The position numbers and the translations under genes were made by a program. From Candidatus Sericytochromatia bacterium (lineage in GTDB: Bacteria > Cyanobacteriota > Sericytochromatia > UBA7694 > JACMQJ01): 7,189 nucleotides of DNA. Numbering within the stretch: the stretch's first letter is position 1; each line of letters starts with the position of its first letter. This document shows, in pieces, positions 1-6,474 of the stretch. The notes below the pieces were generated by a model. The model saw only the letters and a list, made by a program, of their open reading frames with translations, was not told the DNA's origin and did no database searches. The DNA is taken from the NCBI GenBank assembly GCA_014377055.1, contig JACMQJ010000342.1:1-7189 (forward strand), read 5' to 3'.

Positions 1-13
1 TAAAAATATTAAT

Positions 14-910
14 TTATATCATAGATGGTTTTTCAAACCTCTTATACAATATAGGGTACAAAAATATTGCCATAAATATTAGTAATGAGCCTAAATAAAA
101 ACCCGAATTTAATTCTTTATTCTCTTTAAATATGATGATTGCCATGATTATTCCATAAACAGGTTCAAGATTGACAACAAAAGTTGAAGCAAAAGCAGAT
201 ATATGCCTCAATGATTTTAAAGAAAGATTATAAGGTAAAACGGTGCAAACTAAAGATAATATCAATAAGTAAAATAAATCACTTGTTGATGGTATAAGTG
301 TTGTTTCAGGAAATATTCTTAAATAAAATGGAATTAATAATGTTAAAAATAATAATCCACTTCCTAACTCTACAAACGTAATGCTCATGCTATCTACTTT
401 TGTTGACATTACAATACTTTTATTTAAGGTAGTAAAAATCGAAGATAATAATGCAGCTAACAAACCCAAAATCATACCTATCATATAAATTTTGGTAAAG
501 TAAAAAATAATATATATTCCTGGTATGATCATTAAGCCAAGAAATATTTGATATTTTTTGATTTGCTTTTTTAAAAATATAGGCTCAATTAAAGCAGTCA
601 TCAAAGAAGCTGTTGATAAGCAACTCAATGTTACCGAAACATTTGAATATTTAATCGATCCATAAAAACAAAGCCAGTGTAAACAAACAACACAACCAAT
701 CAAACCCATTTGAAAAATATTTTTTGGACTTAATATTTTTAAGTTTTTAATTACTTTTGGAAAAAATAATAAGCTAAGACAAGTTATAAGTACTCTTAAC
801 CATACTAGGGGAAGCTCTCTTAATGTGATCAGTTTCCCCAAAATAGCTGTAAATCCCCAAAGGAAAACACATAGATGAATCTGTAAATAAGCTTTTTTTT
901 GATCGTTCAA
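14..910 (-). CDS. EamA/DMT-family membrane transporter (drug/metabolite exporter type)
   Basis: Predicted inner-membrane transporter of the drug/metabolite superfamily, 298 residues, the usual length for a two-EamA-repeat protein with about ten transmembrane helices. The N-terminus has the typical pattern of a short charged stretch followed by a first helix containing FLWGFTAILGKL (residues ~17-28). The first repeat spans roughly residues 8-136 and the second about 145-288, containing NLEPVYGIIMAIIIF near residue 245, a common EamA signature. It ends in a short basic tail. The substrate cannot be read from sequence; amino acids or metabolites are usual in this family. The start chosen is TTG (908-910), because no in-frame ATG exists between the upstream stop and the first helix. 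It begins 13 bases after the elbB-like stop, so the two are probably co-transcribed. The family call is firm, the start less so. Confidence 0.9.
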   Translation of the reverse strand: MNDQKKAYLQIHLCVFLWGFTAILGKLITLRELPLVWLRVLITCLSLLFFPKVIKNLKILSPKNIFQMGLIGCVVCLHWLCFYGSIKYSNVSVTLSCLSTASLMTALIEPIFLKKQIKKYQIFLGLMIIPGIYIIFYFTKIYMIGMILGLLAALLSSIFTTLNKSIVMSTKVDSMSITFVELGSGLLFLTLLIPFYLRIFPETTLIPSTSDLFYLLILSLVCTVLPYNLSLKSLRHISAFASTFVVNLEPVYGIIMAIIIFKENKELNSGFYLGSLLIFMAIFLYPILYKRFEKPSMI

Positions 911-923
911 AGTTTTAAAAAAT

Positions 924-1613
924 CTATACTCTCTCTGCTTTGAAGGTTTCAGCCATAATTAAAACTTGTCTTACTAACTTTTCGATCCCTTTATTAATAT
1001 CTCTAGGCCCAGGTCCTGTCATATATGCAGGAGTCGAAACTACTCTATTTTCAAGATCAACTTCAATATCATCAACTGTTTTTGCTTCATGTGTTGCATT
1101 CATATCATGAATAGCTTTTGCTGTATCAGAATCAGAGCCAATAGTTAGTTTTAATTTATGATCAAGCTCAAGTGAACCTAGTACTTTGGCAGCGATAACA
1201 GGAGCGATACAAATAAATCCTAATGGCTTTTTTGTTTTGTGCATTTCCTTGATTAAATTTTCTATATCAGGGTTTACTGTACAATTAGTACCATTTTCTG
1301 AAAAAGTGGATAAACTACTTTCTGCACCAAATCCACCTGGAAATATTACACCATCAAGATCAGCTAAATTAACATCTTTAATATCCTTGATATTACCTCT
1401 AGCAATTCTTGCTGATTCAACCAAGACATTTCGTGTTTCACTGGTAACTTGACCAGTTAGATGATTAATAACTCTTGTCTGACTAATATTAGGTGCCATA
1501 CATACTATATCTACATCTGCGGCATCAAGATTGTATAACGTAAAAACAGATTCTTGAATTTCTGATCCATCTTGAAATCCAGATCCCGAGAGAACAACTC
1601 CAATTTTAAGCAT
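924..1613 (-). CDS. elbB: ElbB-type DJ-1/GATase1-like protein (isoprenoid biosynthesis glyoxalase)
   Basis: A 229-residue cytoplasmic protein closely resembling Escherichia coli ElbB (217 residues) along its length. Visible landmarks are the N-terminal LSGSGFQDGSEIQE (8-21), VINHLTGQ and SETRNVLVESARIARG (48-73), FPGGFGAE (91-98), the nucleophile-elbow-like LGFICIAPV (131-139) with Cys135 as presumed catalytic cysteine, and VVSTPAYM (191-198). Glu18 could be the companion acid of DJ-1-like folds. ElbB is described as having weak glyoxalase activity and was linked to isoprenoid metabolism; its physiological substrate is uncertain. The start is ATG at 1611-1613 behind a strong Shine-Dalgarno sequence. 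It is probably the first gene of a two-gene unit with the downstream EamA transporter and diverges from the serC operon. The family call is secure; the physiological role is not. Confidence 0.93.
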   Translation of the reverse strand: MLKIGVVLSGSGFQDGSEIQESVFTLYNLDAADVDIVCMAPNISQTRVINHLTGQVTSETRNVLVESARIARGNIKDIKDVNLADLDGVIFPGGFGAESSLSTFSENGTNCTVNPDIENLIKEMHKTKKPLGFICIAPVIAAKVLGSLELDHKLKLTIGSDSDTAKAIHDMNATHEAKTVDDIEVDLENRVVSTPAYMTGPGPRDINKGIEKLVRQVLIMAETFKAERV

Positions 1614-1620
1614 ATTTATT

Positions 1621-1627
1621 ACCTCTT
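1621..1627 (-). promoter_or_regulatory. Ribosome binding site of elbB
   Basis: Read on the minus strand this is AAGAGGT, seven bases before the ATG. It is the best Shine-Dalgarno match in the window and supports the chosen elbB start. Confidence 0.75.
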
Positions 1628-1736
1628 AATAATTTCATTTCTTCTAATATAAAAACAACTTTTTTTCACTCTCTTTTTGAAAGATATTTAAGCTTAGCTT
1701 CTTTAATATTAATTACATTATTTATATCATGTTAGT

Positions 1737-1766
1737 GTGACTTATACAAAAAATATATGGTAATAT
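1737..1766 (+). promoter_or_regulatory. Candidate serC operon promoter with extended -10
   Basis: A TG-N-TAATAT extended -10 element occupies 1758-1766, with a poor -35 (GTGACT, 1737-1742) 18 bases upstream of the hexamer. It would start transcription near 1773 and leave a leader of about 35 bases. AT-rich DNA gives many chance -10 matches, so this is only a candidate. Confidence 0.35.
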
Positions 1767-1791
1767 TAATTATCTAATTTAAAATGTGTAT

Positions 1792-1795
1792 GGAG
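1792..1795 (+). promoter_or_regulatory. Probable ribosome binding site of serC
   Basis: GGAG lies 13 bases before the ATG at 1809, longer than the usual 5-9. The codon immediately before that ATG is an in-frame TAA, so translation cannot start further upstream in this frame. The long spacing may mean modest initiation. Confidence 0.45.
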
Positions 1796-1808
1796 TTAAT
1801 TGTAGTAA

Positions 1809-2921
1809 ATGTTTGAAGAGTTAAAAATACCTGTTGATTTATTACCGAAAGATGGACGTTTTGGAGCAGGGCCTTCAAAAATACCAGTTCACTTTTTGGA
1901 CAGATTACAAAAAACTGGAAGCTCAATTTTGGGTAATAGTCATAGAAATCCAATCATACTAGACTTAGTAAAAAGATGCCAGACCAAACTTAAAACTTAT
2001 CTTTGTATACCTGACGAATATCAGATTTTACTTGGTAATGGTGGTGCGAGTATTGTTTGGGAAATGTTAGCATTTTCAGCCGTCAAAGAAAAATCTGCTC
2101 ATTTTGCTTGTGGTGAATTTTCCTCCAAATGGGAATCATTAACCAAAGCAGCTCCTTGGCTTAAAACCGAAAAATTTGAATCAGATTATGGTACTTTACC
2201 AGAACTTTCATACAATGGAGATGCTGATTTGATAGCTATTACCCAAAATGAAACTTCAACAGGGGTTATGATTCCTGTTTGCCCTGATTTTAATAGTGAC
2301 GCATTGTTAACAGTTGATGCAACCTCAATTGCAGGTGTTACCGAATGGGATTGGAATAAAACGGATTTATATTACTTTTCTCTACAAAAAGCTTTTGCTA
2401 GTGAAGGTGGACTATACTTTGCAGTTGCCTCACCAAAATTTATCCAAAGAGTTGCCGAAGTAAAAGAAACTAAAAGATATATACCAAGTATGATGAGCTT
2501 TGATGATGTTATTAGTAATAGCTCAAAAAATCAAACACTTAATACGCCTTCATTAACTAGCTTGTTCTTTTTGGAATGTGCCTTGGATGATTTATTGGCA
2601 AAAGGTGGACTCAAAGCTATACAAAAAGCATCAAAAGAGAAAGCTGATTTTATTTATAGTTTTGCTGAAAAATCAAAATTTATGAGTCCTTACGTCAAAA
2701 ACCCTGAATATCGATCCTTAAGTGTAGCAACTCTTGATGTAGTTGATGAAATATCTGCTGATAATCTAGTTAAAGCTTTTAGAAAAAGTGGGATAGTTGA
2801 TATTAATAGCTATAGAAAATTAGGCAGAAATCAAATCAGAGTAGGTATATTCCCTTTCGTTGAAATGGATGATGTCAAAAAATTAACTGAATGCCTTGAT
2901 TATGCGTTCAAATCTATCTAG
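1809..2921 (+). CDS. serC: Phosphoserine aminotransferase, actinobacterial/mycobacterial type
   Basis: A class V, PLP-dependent aminotransferase of 370 residues that converts 3-phosphohydroxypyruvate plus glutamate to phosphoserine and 2-oxoglutarate, the second step of serine synthesis. It matches the Mycobacterium tuberculosis-type SerC rather than the E. coli type: DGRFGAGPSKI (15-25), GNSHR (42-46, substrate-binding His/Arg), LLGNGGAS (74-81), QNETSTGV (146-153), VDATS (169-173), the PLP lysine Lys194 within SLQKAFASEGG, KNQTLNTPS (240-248), and a C-terminal YRKLGRNQIRVGIFPFVE (335-352) with Arg340 and Arg344. All expected catalytic positions are present, so it should be active. It is first in a three-gene run, 41 bases before the aspartate aminotransferase gene. 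An in-frame stop directly precedes the ATG, which fixes the start. This subtype is characteristic of Actinobacteria, so transfer is possible; codon use looks as AT-rich as its neighbours. Confidence 0.93.
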   Translation: MFEELKIPVDLLPKDGRFGAGPSKIPVHFLDRLQKTGSSILGNSHRNPIILDLVKRCQTKLKTYLCIPDEYQILLGNGGASIVWEMLAFSAVKEKSAHFACGEFSSKWESLTKAAPWLKTEKFESDYGTLPELSYNGDADLIAITQNETSTGVMIPVCPDFNSDALLTVDATSIAGVTEWDWNKTDLYYFSLQKAFASEGGLYFAVASPKFIQRVAEVKETKRYIPSMMSFDDVISNSSKNQTLNTPSLTSLFFLECALDDLLAKGGLKAIQKASKEKADFIYSFAEKSKFMSPYVKNPEYRSLSVATLDVVDEISADNLVKAFRKSGIVDINSYRKLGRNQIRVGIFPFVEMDDVKKLTECLDYAFKSI

Positions 2922-2950
2922 GAATAATTTATTTTAAAAAGGGAAATATA

Positions 2951-2956
2951 AGAGAG
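2951..2956 (+). promoter_or_regulatory. Ribosome binding site of the aspartate aminotransferase gene
   Basis: AGAGAG sits six bases before the ATG at 2963. A stronger-looking purine run, AAAAAGGGAAA, ends 18 bases upstream and is too far to be the main site. No terminator is visible in the 41-base gap after serC. Confidence 0.4.
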
Positions 2957-2962
2957 TATATT

Positions 2963-4180
2963 ATGAGTCAAGAAACTACAATAACGAAAGAAGAAAGATT
3001 TTTATCACATCGAGTCAATAGTGTTCAGGAATCCCAAACCTTACAAATAACAGGTAAAGCCAAAAAAATGCAAGGTGAAGGTCTTGATGTAGTGAGTCTT
3101 TCCGCAGGAGAGCCAGATTTTCCAACTCCTGACTTTGTTTGTGCTGCAGCAATTAAAGCAATTAATGAAGGCTTTACCAAATATACAATTAATACAGGCA
3201 TTCTTGAGCTTAGAAAAGCAATAGCAGCTAAATTTTTACGTGATAACCATATTACTTATACTCCTGATCAAATAATTGTTAGTAATGGTGGAAAACAATC
3301 TATTGCTAATATATTCCTTGCCTTGCTCAATGAAGGTGATGAAGTAATTATACAAGCTCCTTATTGGGTGAGTTATCCAGAAATGGCTCATTTAGCTGAA
3401 GCTGTACCAGTTATTATTAATACTGATCTTACAACAAATTTTAAAATGACTCCACAACAATTAGAAAATGCAATTACAGCAAAAACAAAATTATTTGTCT
3501 TTAATTCTCCATCAAATCCAACTGGTACAGTTTACTCAGAAAAAGAAATAAGAGATATTATGAATGTTCTTGTTGATAAAGATATTTTTATTATTTCTGA
3601 CGAAATCTATGAGCATCTTATTTATGATTCAGTAAGTCATTTTAGCCTAGCTCAAATAACTGAATTATACGACAAAATTATTACTGTTAATGGTGTTTCT
3701 AAGTCTTATTCTATGACAGGTTGGAGAATCGGTTATGCAGCAGGACCAAAATGGATTATTGATGCTTGTGCCAAAATACAATCACAAACAACTTCTAATC
3801 CTTGTTCTATTTCTCAAAAAGCTTCTGTAGCTGCTATCAATGGTAGTATGGATGTAGTAAACGAAATGAAAGAAGAATTTAAAAAAAGACGTGACTTTAT
3901 GTATCAAGAATTAAATAAAATTCCTGGTATTAAAGTTAATAATCCTGAGGGTGCTTTTTATATGCTCGTTTCAGTTGAAGAATTAATCGGAAAAACTATT
4001 GACGGTATTAAAATTAATACATCTGCTGATTTAGCTAATTATCTTTTAGAAAAACATTATTTAGCGACTGTTCCAGGTGATGCGTTTGGTGCAGAAGGTT
4101 ATTTAAGATTGTCTTATGCTGAATCACTTGAAGTTCTAGGTAAAGCTGTAGATAGAATGAAAAGAGCTGTTAATAGCTAA
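2963..4180 (+). CDS. Aspartate aminotransferase, class I subgroup I-beta (possible prephenate aminotransferase)
   Basis: A 405-residue cytoplasmic fold-type I PLP enzyme moving the amino group between aspartate/oxaloacetate and glutamate/2-oxoglutarate. The motifs follow the Thermus-type (I-beta) enzyme: SLSAGEPDFPTP (45-56), SNGGKQSI (107-114) with Lys111 at the position of the Thermus lysine that recognises the side-chain carboxylate, APYWVSYPEM (132-141), NSPSNPTG (181-188) with Asn185, SDEIYE (212-217) with Asp213 and Tyr216, the PLP lysine Lys247 in GVSKSYSMTGWRIG, and LRLSYA (381-386) with Arg382. Some I-beta enzymes also transaminate prephenate in tyrosine/phenylalanine synthesis, and this cannot be excluded by eye. 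It carries an extra ~12-residue N-terminal stretch (SQETTITKEERF) before the usual start of homology; Met36 is too far into the fold to be the start. Downstream, the kinase gene begins two bases after this stop. Confidence 0.93.
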   Translation: MSQETTITKEERFLSHRVNSVQESQTLQITGKAKKMQGEGLDVVSLSAGEPDFPTPDFVCAAAIKAINEGFTKYTINTGILELRKAIAAKFLRDNHITYTPDQIIVSNGGKQSIANIFLALLNEGDEVIIQAPYWVSYPEMAHLAEAVPVIINTDLTTNFKMTPQQLENAITAKTKLFVFNSPSNPTGTVYSEKEIRDIMNVLVDKDIFIISDEIYEHLIYDSVSHFSLAQITELYDKIITVNGVSKSYSMTGWRIGYAAGPKWIIDACAKIQSQTTSNPCSISQKASVAAINGSMDVVNEMKEEFKKRRDFMYQELNKIPGIKVNNPEGAFYMLVSVEELIGKTIDGIKINTSADLANYLLEKHYLATVPGDAFGAEGYLRLSYAESLEVLGKAVDRMKRAVNS

Positions 4181-4185
4181 TAATG
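4178..4185 (+). promoter_or_regulatory. Stop/start junction suggesting translational coupling
   Basis: The sequence reads TAA-TA-ATG, with only two bases between the aminotransferase stop and the kinase start. The closest purine-rich element (AAAGAG at 4161-4166, inside the upstream gene) is 16 bases away, so reinitiation by ribosomes finishing the upstream gene is the likely mode. Confidence 0.55.
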
Positions 4186-5877
4186 CCAGTCTTTAACCCA
4201 ATAAGTGCAGTAAATGATATAAATCGTTTTAGACAGATTGTTGCTGTCTTGTTTAGTCATGGGTTTGGTCAATTAGTTGATCAAATCTTAACTGCTGATA
4301 CGCCTTTTGCTAATTTGATTAGCAAATTACGCAGAGAAGAACATAACACACCACAAGAAAATATTACTCTTGCCAGAAGAGCATTATTAGTTTTGCAAGA
4401 TTTAGGACCTACATTTATTAAATTAGGTCAAATTTTAAGTACTAGGGCTGATTTGATTCCTGACGAATTTATTCAAGAATTTAAAACTTTACAAGATGAT
4501 GTTCCAGCTTTTAGTTTTAATGAGGCAAGAATACTCATAGAAACAGAATTAGGTGGATCTATTGAAGATATATACAAAAGCTTTAATCAAAATCAGCTTG
4601 CTACAGCCTCAATTGGTCAAGTGTATACAGCCGTTCTAAAAACAGGTGAAGAAGTTGTGGTTAAGGTTCAAAGACCTAATGTTGGCATAACTATTGAGCG
4701 TGATATAGATTTATTATATATTCTTGCTCGATTAGCTGAAAGGCAGTCTCCAGATCTAAAATTGCTTAATCCAGTTGGCATTGTCAAGGAATTTGAAAAA
4801 GCAATTCAAAGAGAGCTAGATTACAATACAGAATTAAGAAATGCTCTAAGATTTGCCGAGGCTTTTAAGTATCATGATCAAGTTATTATCCCTAAAGTCT
4901 ATAAAGAATACTCCAGTAAAAAAGTTTTTACTATGGAAAAAATCAATGGTGTAAAAATTACCAGTGCTGAATTAGTTGGGTCGGATAAAAAAGTTTTAGC
5001 AAAAGTGGCTCTACAAGCTATTTTACACATGGTTTTTGAAAATGGGTTTTTTCATGCAGATCCTCATCCTGGTAATCTCTTTGCTCTACCAGATAATAAG
5101 ATAGCTATTCTTGATTTGGGTATGGTTGGTCGCTTAGATGAAGAGATGCGTGACAAGATGGCTGAGTTAGTTATTGCTCTTAATACACGTAATACTGAGG
5201 GTGTAGCTCGTTCTTTATACAAATTAGGTAAAACTGAAGAAAAAATAGATTTTTCAGAGTTTAAAAGAGATGTTGGTGATGTTCTTGATAAAATTTTAGG
5301 TTTACCTATTAGTGAAATAAAATTTAGTGAAATTATTAATGATTTAATTCAAGGTGCAAAGAAAAATAGGATCAGTATTCCGAATGATTATACTTTAATG
5401 GGCAAAGCTATCTTAACCATAGAAGGAATAGGAAGAATGCTTGATCCTCAACTTGATCTGGAAGCAGAAGCAGAGCCCTTTGTTAGAAAGCTTATTCGAG
5501 AGAGATATTCGCCAAAAAGAATTGGTGAGGATCTTTATAAAAGAGGTTCACAATTTTACCAATGGTCTTATGATGTCCCTGTACAAATGGTTTCCATACT
5601 AGAAGATATTCAAAATGGCAATATTAAATTAAAAACTGAGGATACAAATCAAGCTCTTTCACTAAAAATATGGGAGCAAATAATTGGTAAATTAACAGCT
5701 GGATTTATTACATCTGCTTTAATTATTAGTTCAACAATATTTTTGATTGAAACCAAAGAATCTTTTACATTTAATGGCTTACCTTTGAAATTTGTTTTGG
5801 GACTTGTTTATATGGCTTTTGCTTTATTTTTGGGACTCAATATTATTAGAAATATTAAATTCAAAAAATCTGATTAA
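4183..5877 (+). CDS. UbiB/ABC1 (AarF) family atypical kinase, membrane anchored
   Basis: A 564-residue protein-kinase-like protein of the UbiB/ABC1/ADCK family, whose members support ubiquinone, plastoquinone or other isoprenoid-lipid metabolism, probably through ATPase activity. Diagnostic elements are in order: the family-specific KxGQ motif at 80-83 (FIKLGQILSTRADLIP), the alanine-rich nucleotide loop as ATASIGQVY (140-148), the ATP-binding lysine Lys161 in VVVKVQRP, the ExD-type helix ELDYNTE (211-217), the catalytic-loop equivalent HADPHPGN (291-298), and the metal-binding DLG (311-313). Two hydrophobic helices near 503-523 and 537-555 should anchor the C-terminus in the membrane. All motifs are intact. 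The ATG lies two bases after the aminotransferase stop with no good Shine-Dalgarno nearby, suggesting translational coupling. The pairing with aminotransferases is unexpected. I give no gene symbol because ubiB would imply ubiquinone synthesis, for which there is no evidence here. Confidence 0.93.
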   Translation: MPVFNPISAVNDINRFRQIVAVLFSHGFGQLVDQILTADTPFANLISKLRREEHNTPQENITLARRALLVLQDLGPTFIKLGQILSTRADLIPDEFIQEFKTLQDDVPAFSFNEARILIETELGGSIEDIYKSFNQNQLATASIGQVYTAVLKTGEEVVVKVQRPNVGITIERDIDLLYILARLAERQSPDLKLLNPVGIVKEFEKAIQRELDYNTELRNALRFAEAFKYHDQVIIPKVYKEYSSKKVFTMEKINGVKITSAELVGSDKKVLAKVALQAILHMVFENGFFHADPHPGNLFALPDNKIAILDLGMVGRLDEEMRDKMAELVIALNTRNTEGVARSLYKLGKTEEKIDFSEFKRDVGDVLDKILGLPISEIKFSEIINDLIQGAKKNRISIPNDYTLMGKAILTIEGIGRMLDPQLDLEAEAEPFVRKLIRERYSPKRIGEDLYKRGSQFYQWSYDVPVQMVSILEDIQNGNIKLKTEDTNQALSLKIWEQIIGKLTAGFITSALIISSTIFLIETKESFTFNGLPLKFVLGLVYMAFALFLGLNIIRNIKFKKSD

Positions 5878-5899
5878 ATCTAAGAAGATACATTCAATT

Positions 5900-5964
5900 C
5901 CATGGGTGTTAAGTTAAAGTTTGAAACCTAGTATTATTAATAGTTGTATCGACGTTTAACTAAA
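5900..5964 (-). repeat. Inverted, diverged copy of the palindromic intergenic repeat unit
   Basis: Reverse-complemented, this stretch aligns with 6418-6480 at about 49 of 65 columns by eye, with two one-base gaps. Shared blocks include AAACGTC, TACAA, ATAAT, TTTCA and CTTTAACTTAA followed by CCAT. Its outer part also pairs with the last direct copy: 5907-5937 against 6509-6539 match at 26 of 31 positions, giving a long terminal inverted repeat around the block. No target-site duplication is evident at the ends. Confidence 0.65.
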
Positions 5965-5988
5965 GGTTCATAGGGATTAATAATACTA
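5929..5988. repeat. Inverted repeat, 13-base perfect arms
   Basis: TAGTATTATTAAT at 5929-5941 is the exact reverse complement of ATTAATAATACTA at 5976-5988, with a 34-base loop that contains GACGTTTAACTAAAG. In RNA this would make a weak AT-only stem just downstream of the kinase gene. Confidence 0.6.
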
Positions 5989-6031
5989 AATAGCTCTCTA
6001 TTAATTCTTATGATTACTTATGAGTTTTATT

Positions 6032-6043
6032 GGCTTTGTTGCA
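6032..6043. mobile_element. Possible relic tip of an IS5/IS903-group insertion sequence
   Basis: GGCTTTGTTGCA shares its first ten bases with the terminal inverted repeat I remember for IS903 (GGCTTTGTTGAATAAATC). No partner end and no transposase remnant were recognised nearby, so it would be at most a stub, and a twelve-base match can be chance. Confidence 0.25.
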
Positions 6044-6299
6044 TGATTTAAATAAAGCTACGTTACATAGCATGAAAAAATCAAATTGGATTTGTGTTAG
6101 AGATGTAGGTAACTAATATTCAGATACATCAATAAAACTTTGTTTAACGTTAATGTCAATTTATCACTTAAATCTAAGAATTGTTCAAGGGTTTTTTGAG
6201 TCAGTACTATCTATAACCTACAGTTATTTCAGCAAAATATTGTATTTAATTCTTAAGAGAATAGCAGTAAGTTAAGAAATTAAAAAGCTTTAATGTTTA

Positions 6300-6399
6300 C
6301 CAATTCTAACGTAGGGGTGTTTAACTAAACACCCAAAATAAACGGTAAATACAACAAAACGCATAAATGATTATAATTATTACCAAAGCTCTATATATA
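6300..6399 (+). repeat. Palindromic intergenic repeat, direct copy 1
   Basis: First of three head-to-tail copies. It opens with CCAATTCTAACGTAGGGG and contains the cleanest palindrome (6315-6334). It ends with a TGATTATAATTATT segment and AAAGCTCTATATATA, which correspond to the TGATAATTATATATTT and CAGCTTTAACTTAATG tail of copy 2. It is about 25 bases longer than copy 2. The preceding bases 6285-6299 (AAAAGCTTTAATGTT) resemble the tail of a further, mostly lost unit. Confidence 0.5.
6315..6334. repeat. 20-base hairpin palindrome within repeat copy 1
   Basis: GGGTGTTTAACTAAACACCC folds into an eight-pair stem with an AACT tetraloop. The stem is the most GC-rich structure in the spacer. No T-run follows on either strand, so it is not a standard intrinsic terminator. 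The core GTTTAACTAAA recurs exactly at 5954-5964. Confidence 0.8.
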
Positions 6400-6474
6400 C
6401 CGTTGACTGGAAGGACGTTTAGTAAAACGTCACTACAAACATTGATAATTATATATTTCAGCTTTAACTTAATG
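6400..6474 (+). repeat. Palindromic intergenic repeat, direct copy 2
   Basis: Starts CCGTTGAC, contains a palindrome at 6414-6431, then CTACAAACATTGATAAT (6433-6449) and a TTTAACTTAATG tail. The CTACAAA..TGATAAT block recurs 64 bases later with 15 of 17 identities, and TTAACTTAA recurs 65 bases later. This fixes it as a head-to-tail neighbour of copy 3. Confidence 0.65.
6414..6431. repeat. 18-base hairpin palindrome within repeat copy 2
   Basis: GACGTTTAGTAAAACGTC forms a seven-pair stem with an AGTA loop. It is the positional counterpart of the hairpin in copy 1, with changes on both arms that preserve pairing. Confidence 0.75.

Larger units (their letters stand above)
1614..1808. promoter_or_regulatory. 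Divergent promoter region between elbB and serC units
   Basis: This 195-base spacer must hold the promoters for both outward-facing units. It is very AT-rich. It contains an 11-base dyad AAGCTTAGCTT (1690-1700), a perfect 10-base palindrome TTAATATTAA (1703-1712), and a 12-base direct repeat TAATATTAATTA at 1704-1715 and 1761-1772. A possible minus-strand -10 box (TATATT) lies at 1646-1651, but I see no good -35 for it. The dyad or the direct repeat could be an operator; base composition alone can also produce such matches. Confidence 0.55.

Noticed and set aside
1186..1452. 88-codon open frame on the plus strand
   Set aside because: It is antisense to elbB, whose protein is clearly conserved there. 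The translated product resembles no family I know and there is no supporting ribosome site.
1677..1709. TTGAAA ... TAATAT as plus-strand promoter
   Set aside because: The spacing between the hexamers is 21 bases, too long for a normal housekeeping sigma-factor promoter.
6181..6200. T-run at 6192-6197 as terminator
   Set aside because: The T-run is real but I found no stable stem immediately before it.
6300..6340. Intrinsic terminator for the kinase transcript at the GGGTGTTT hairpin
   Set aside because: No T-run follows on the plus strand (AAAATAAA instead), and it lies more than 400 bases beyond the stop codon.
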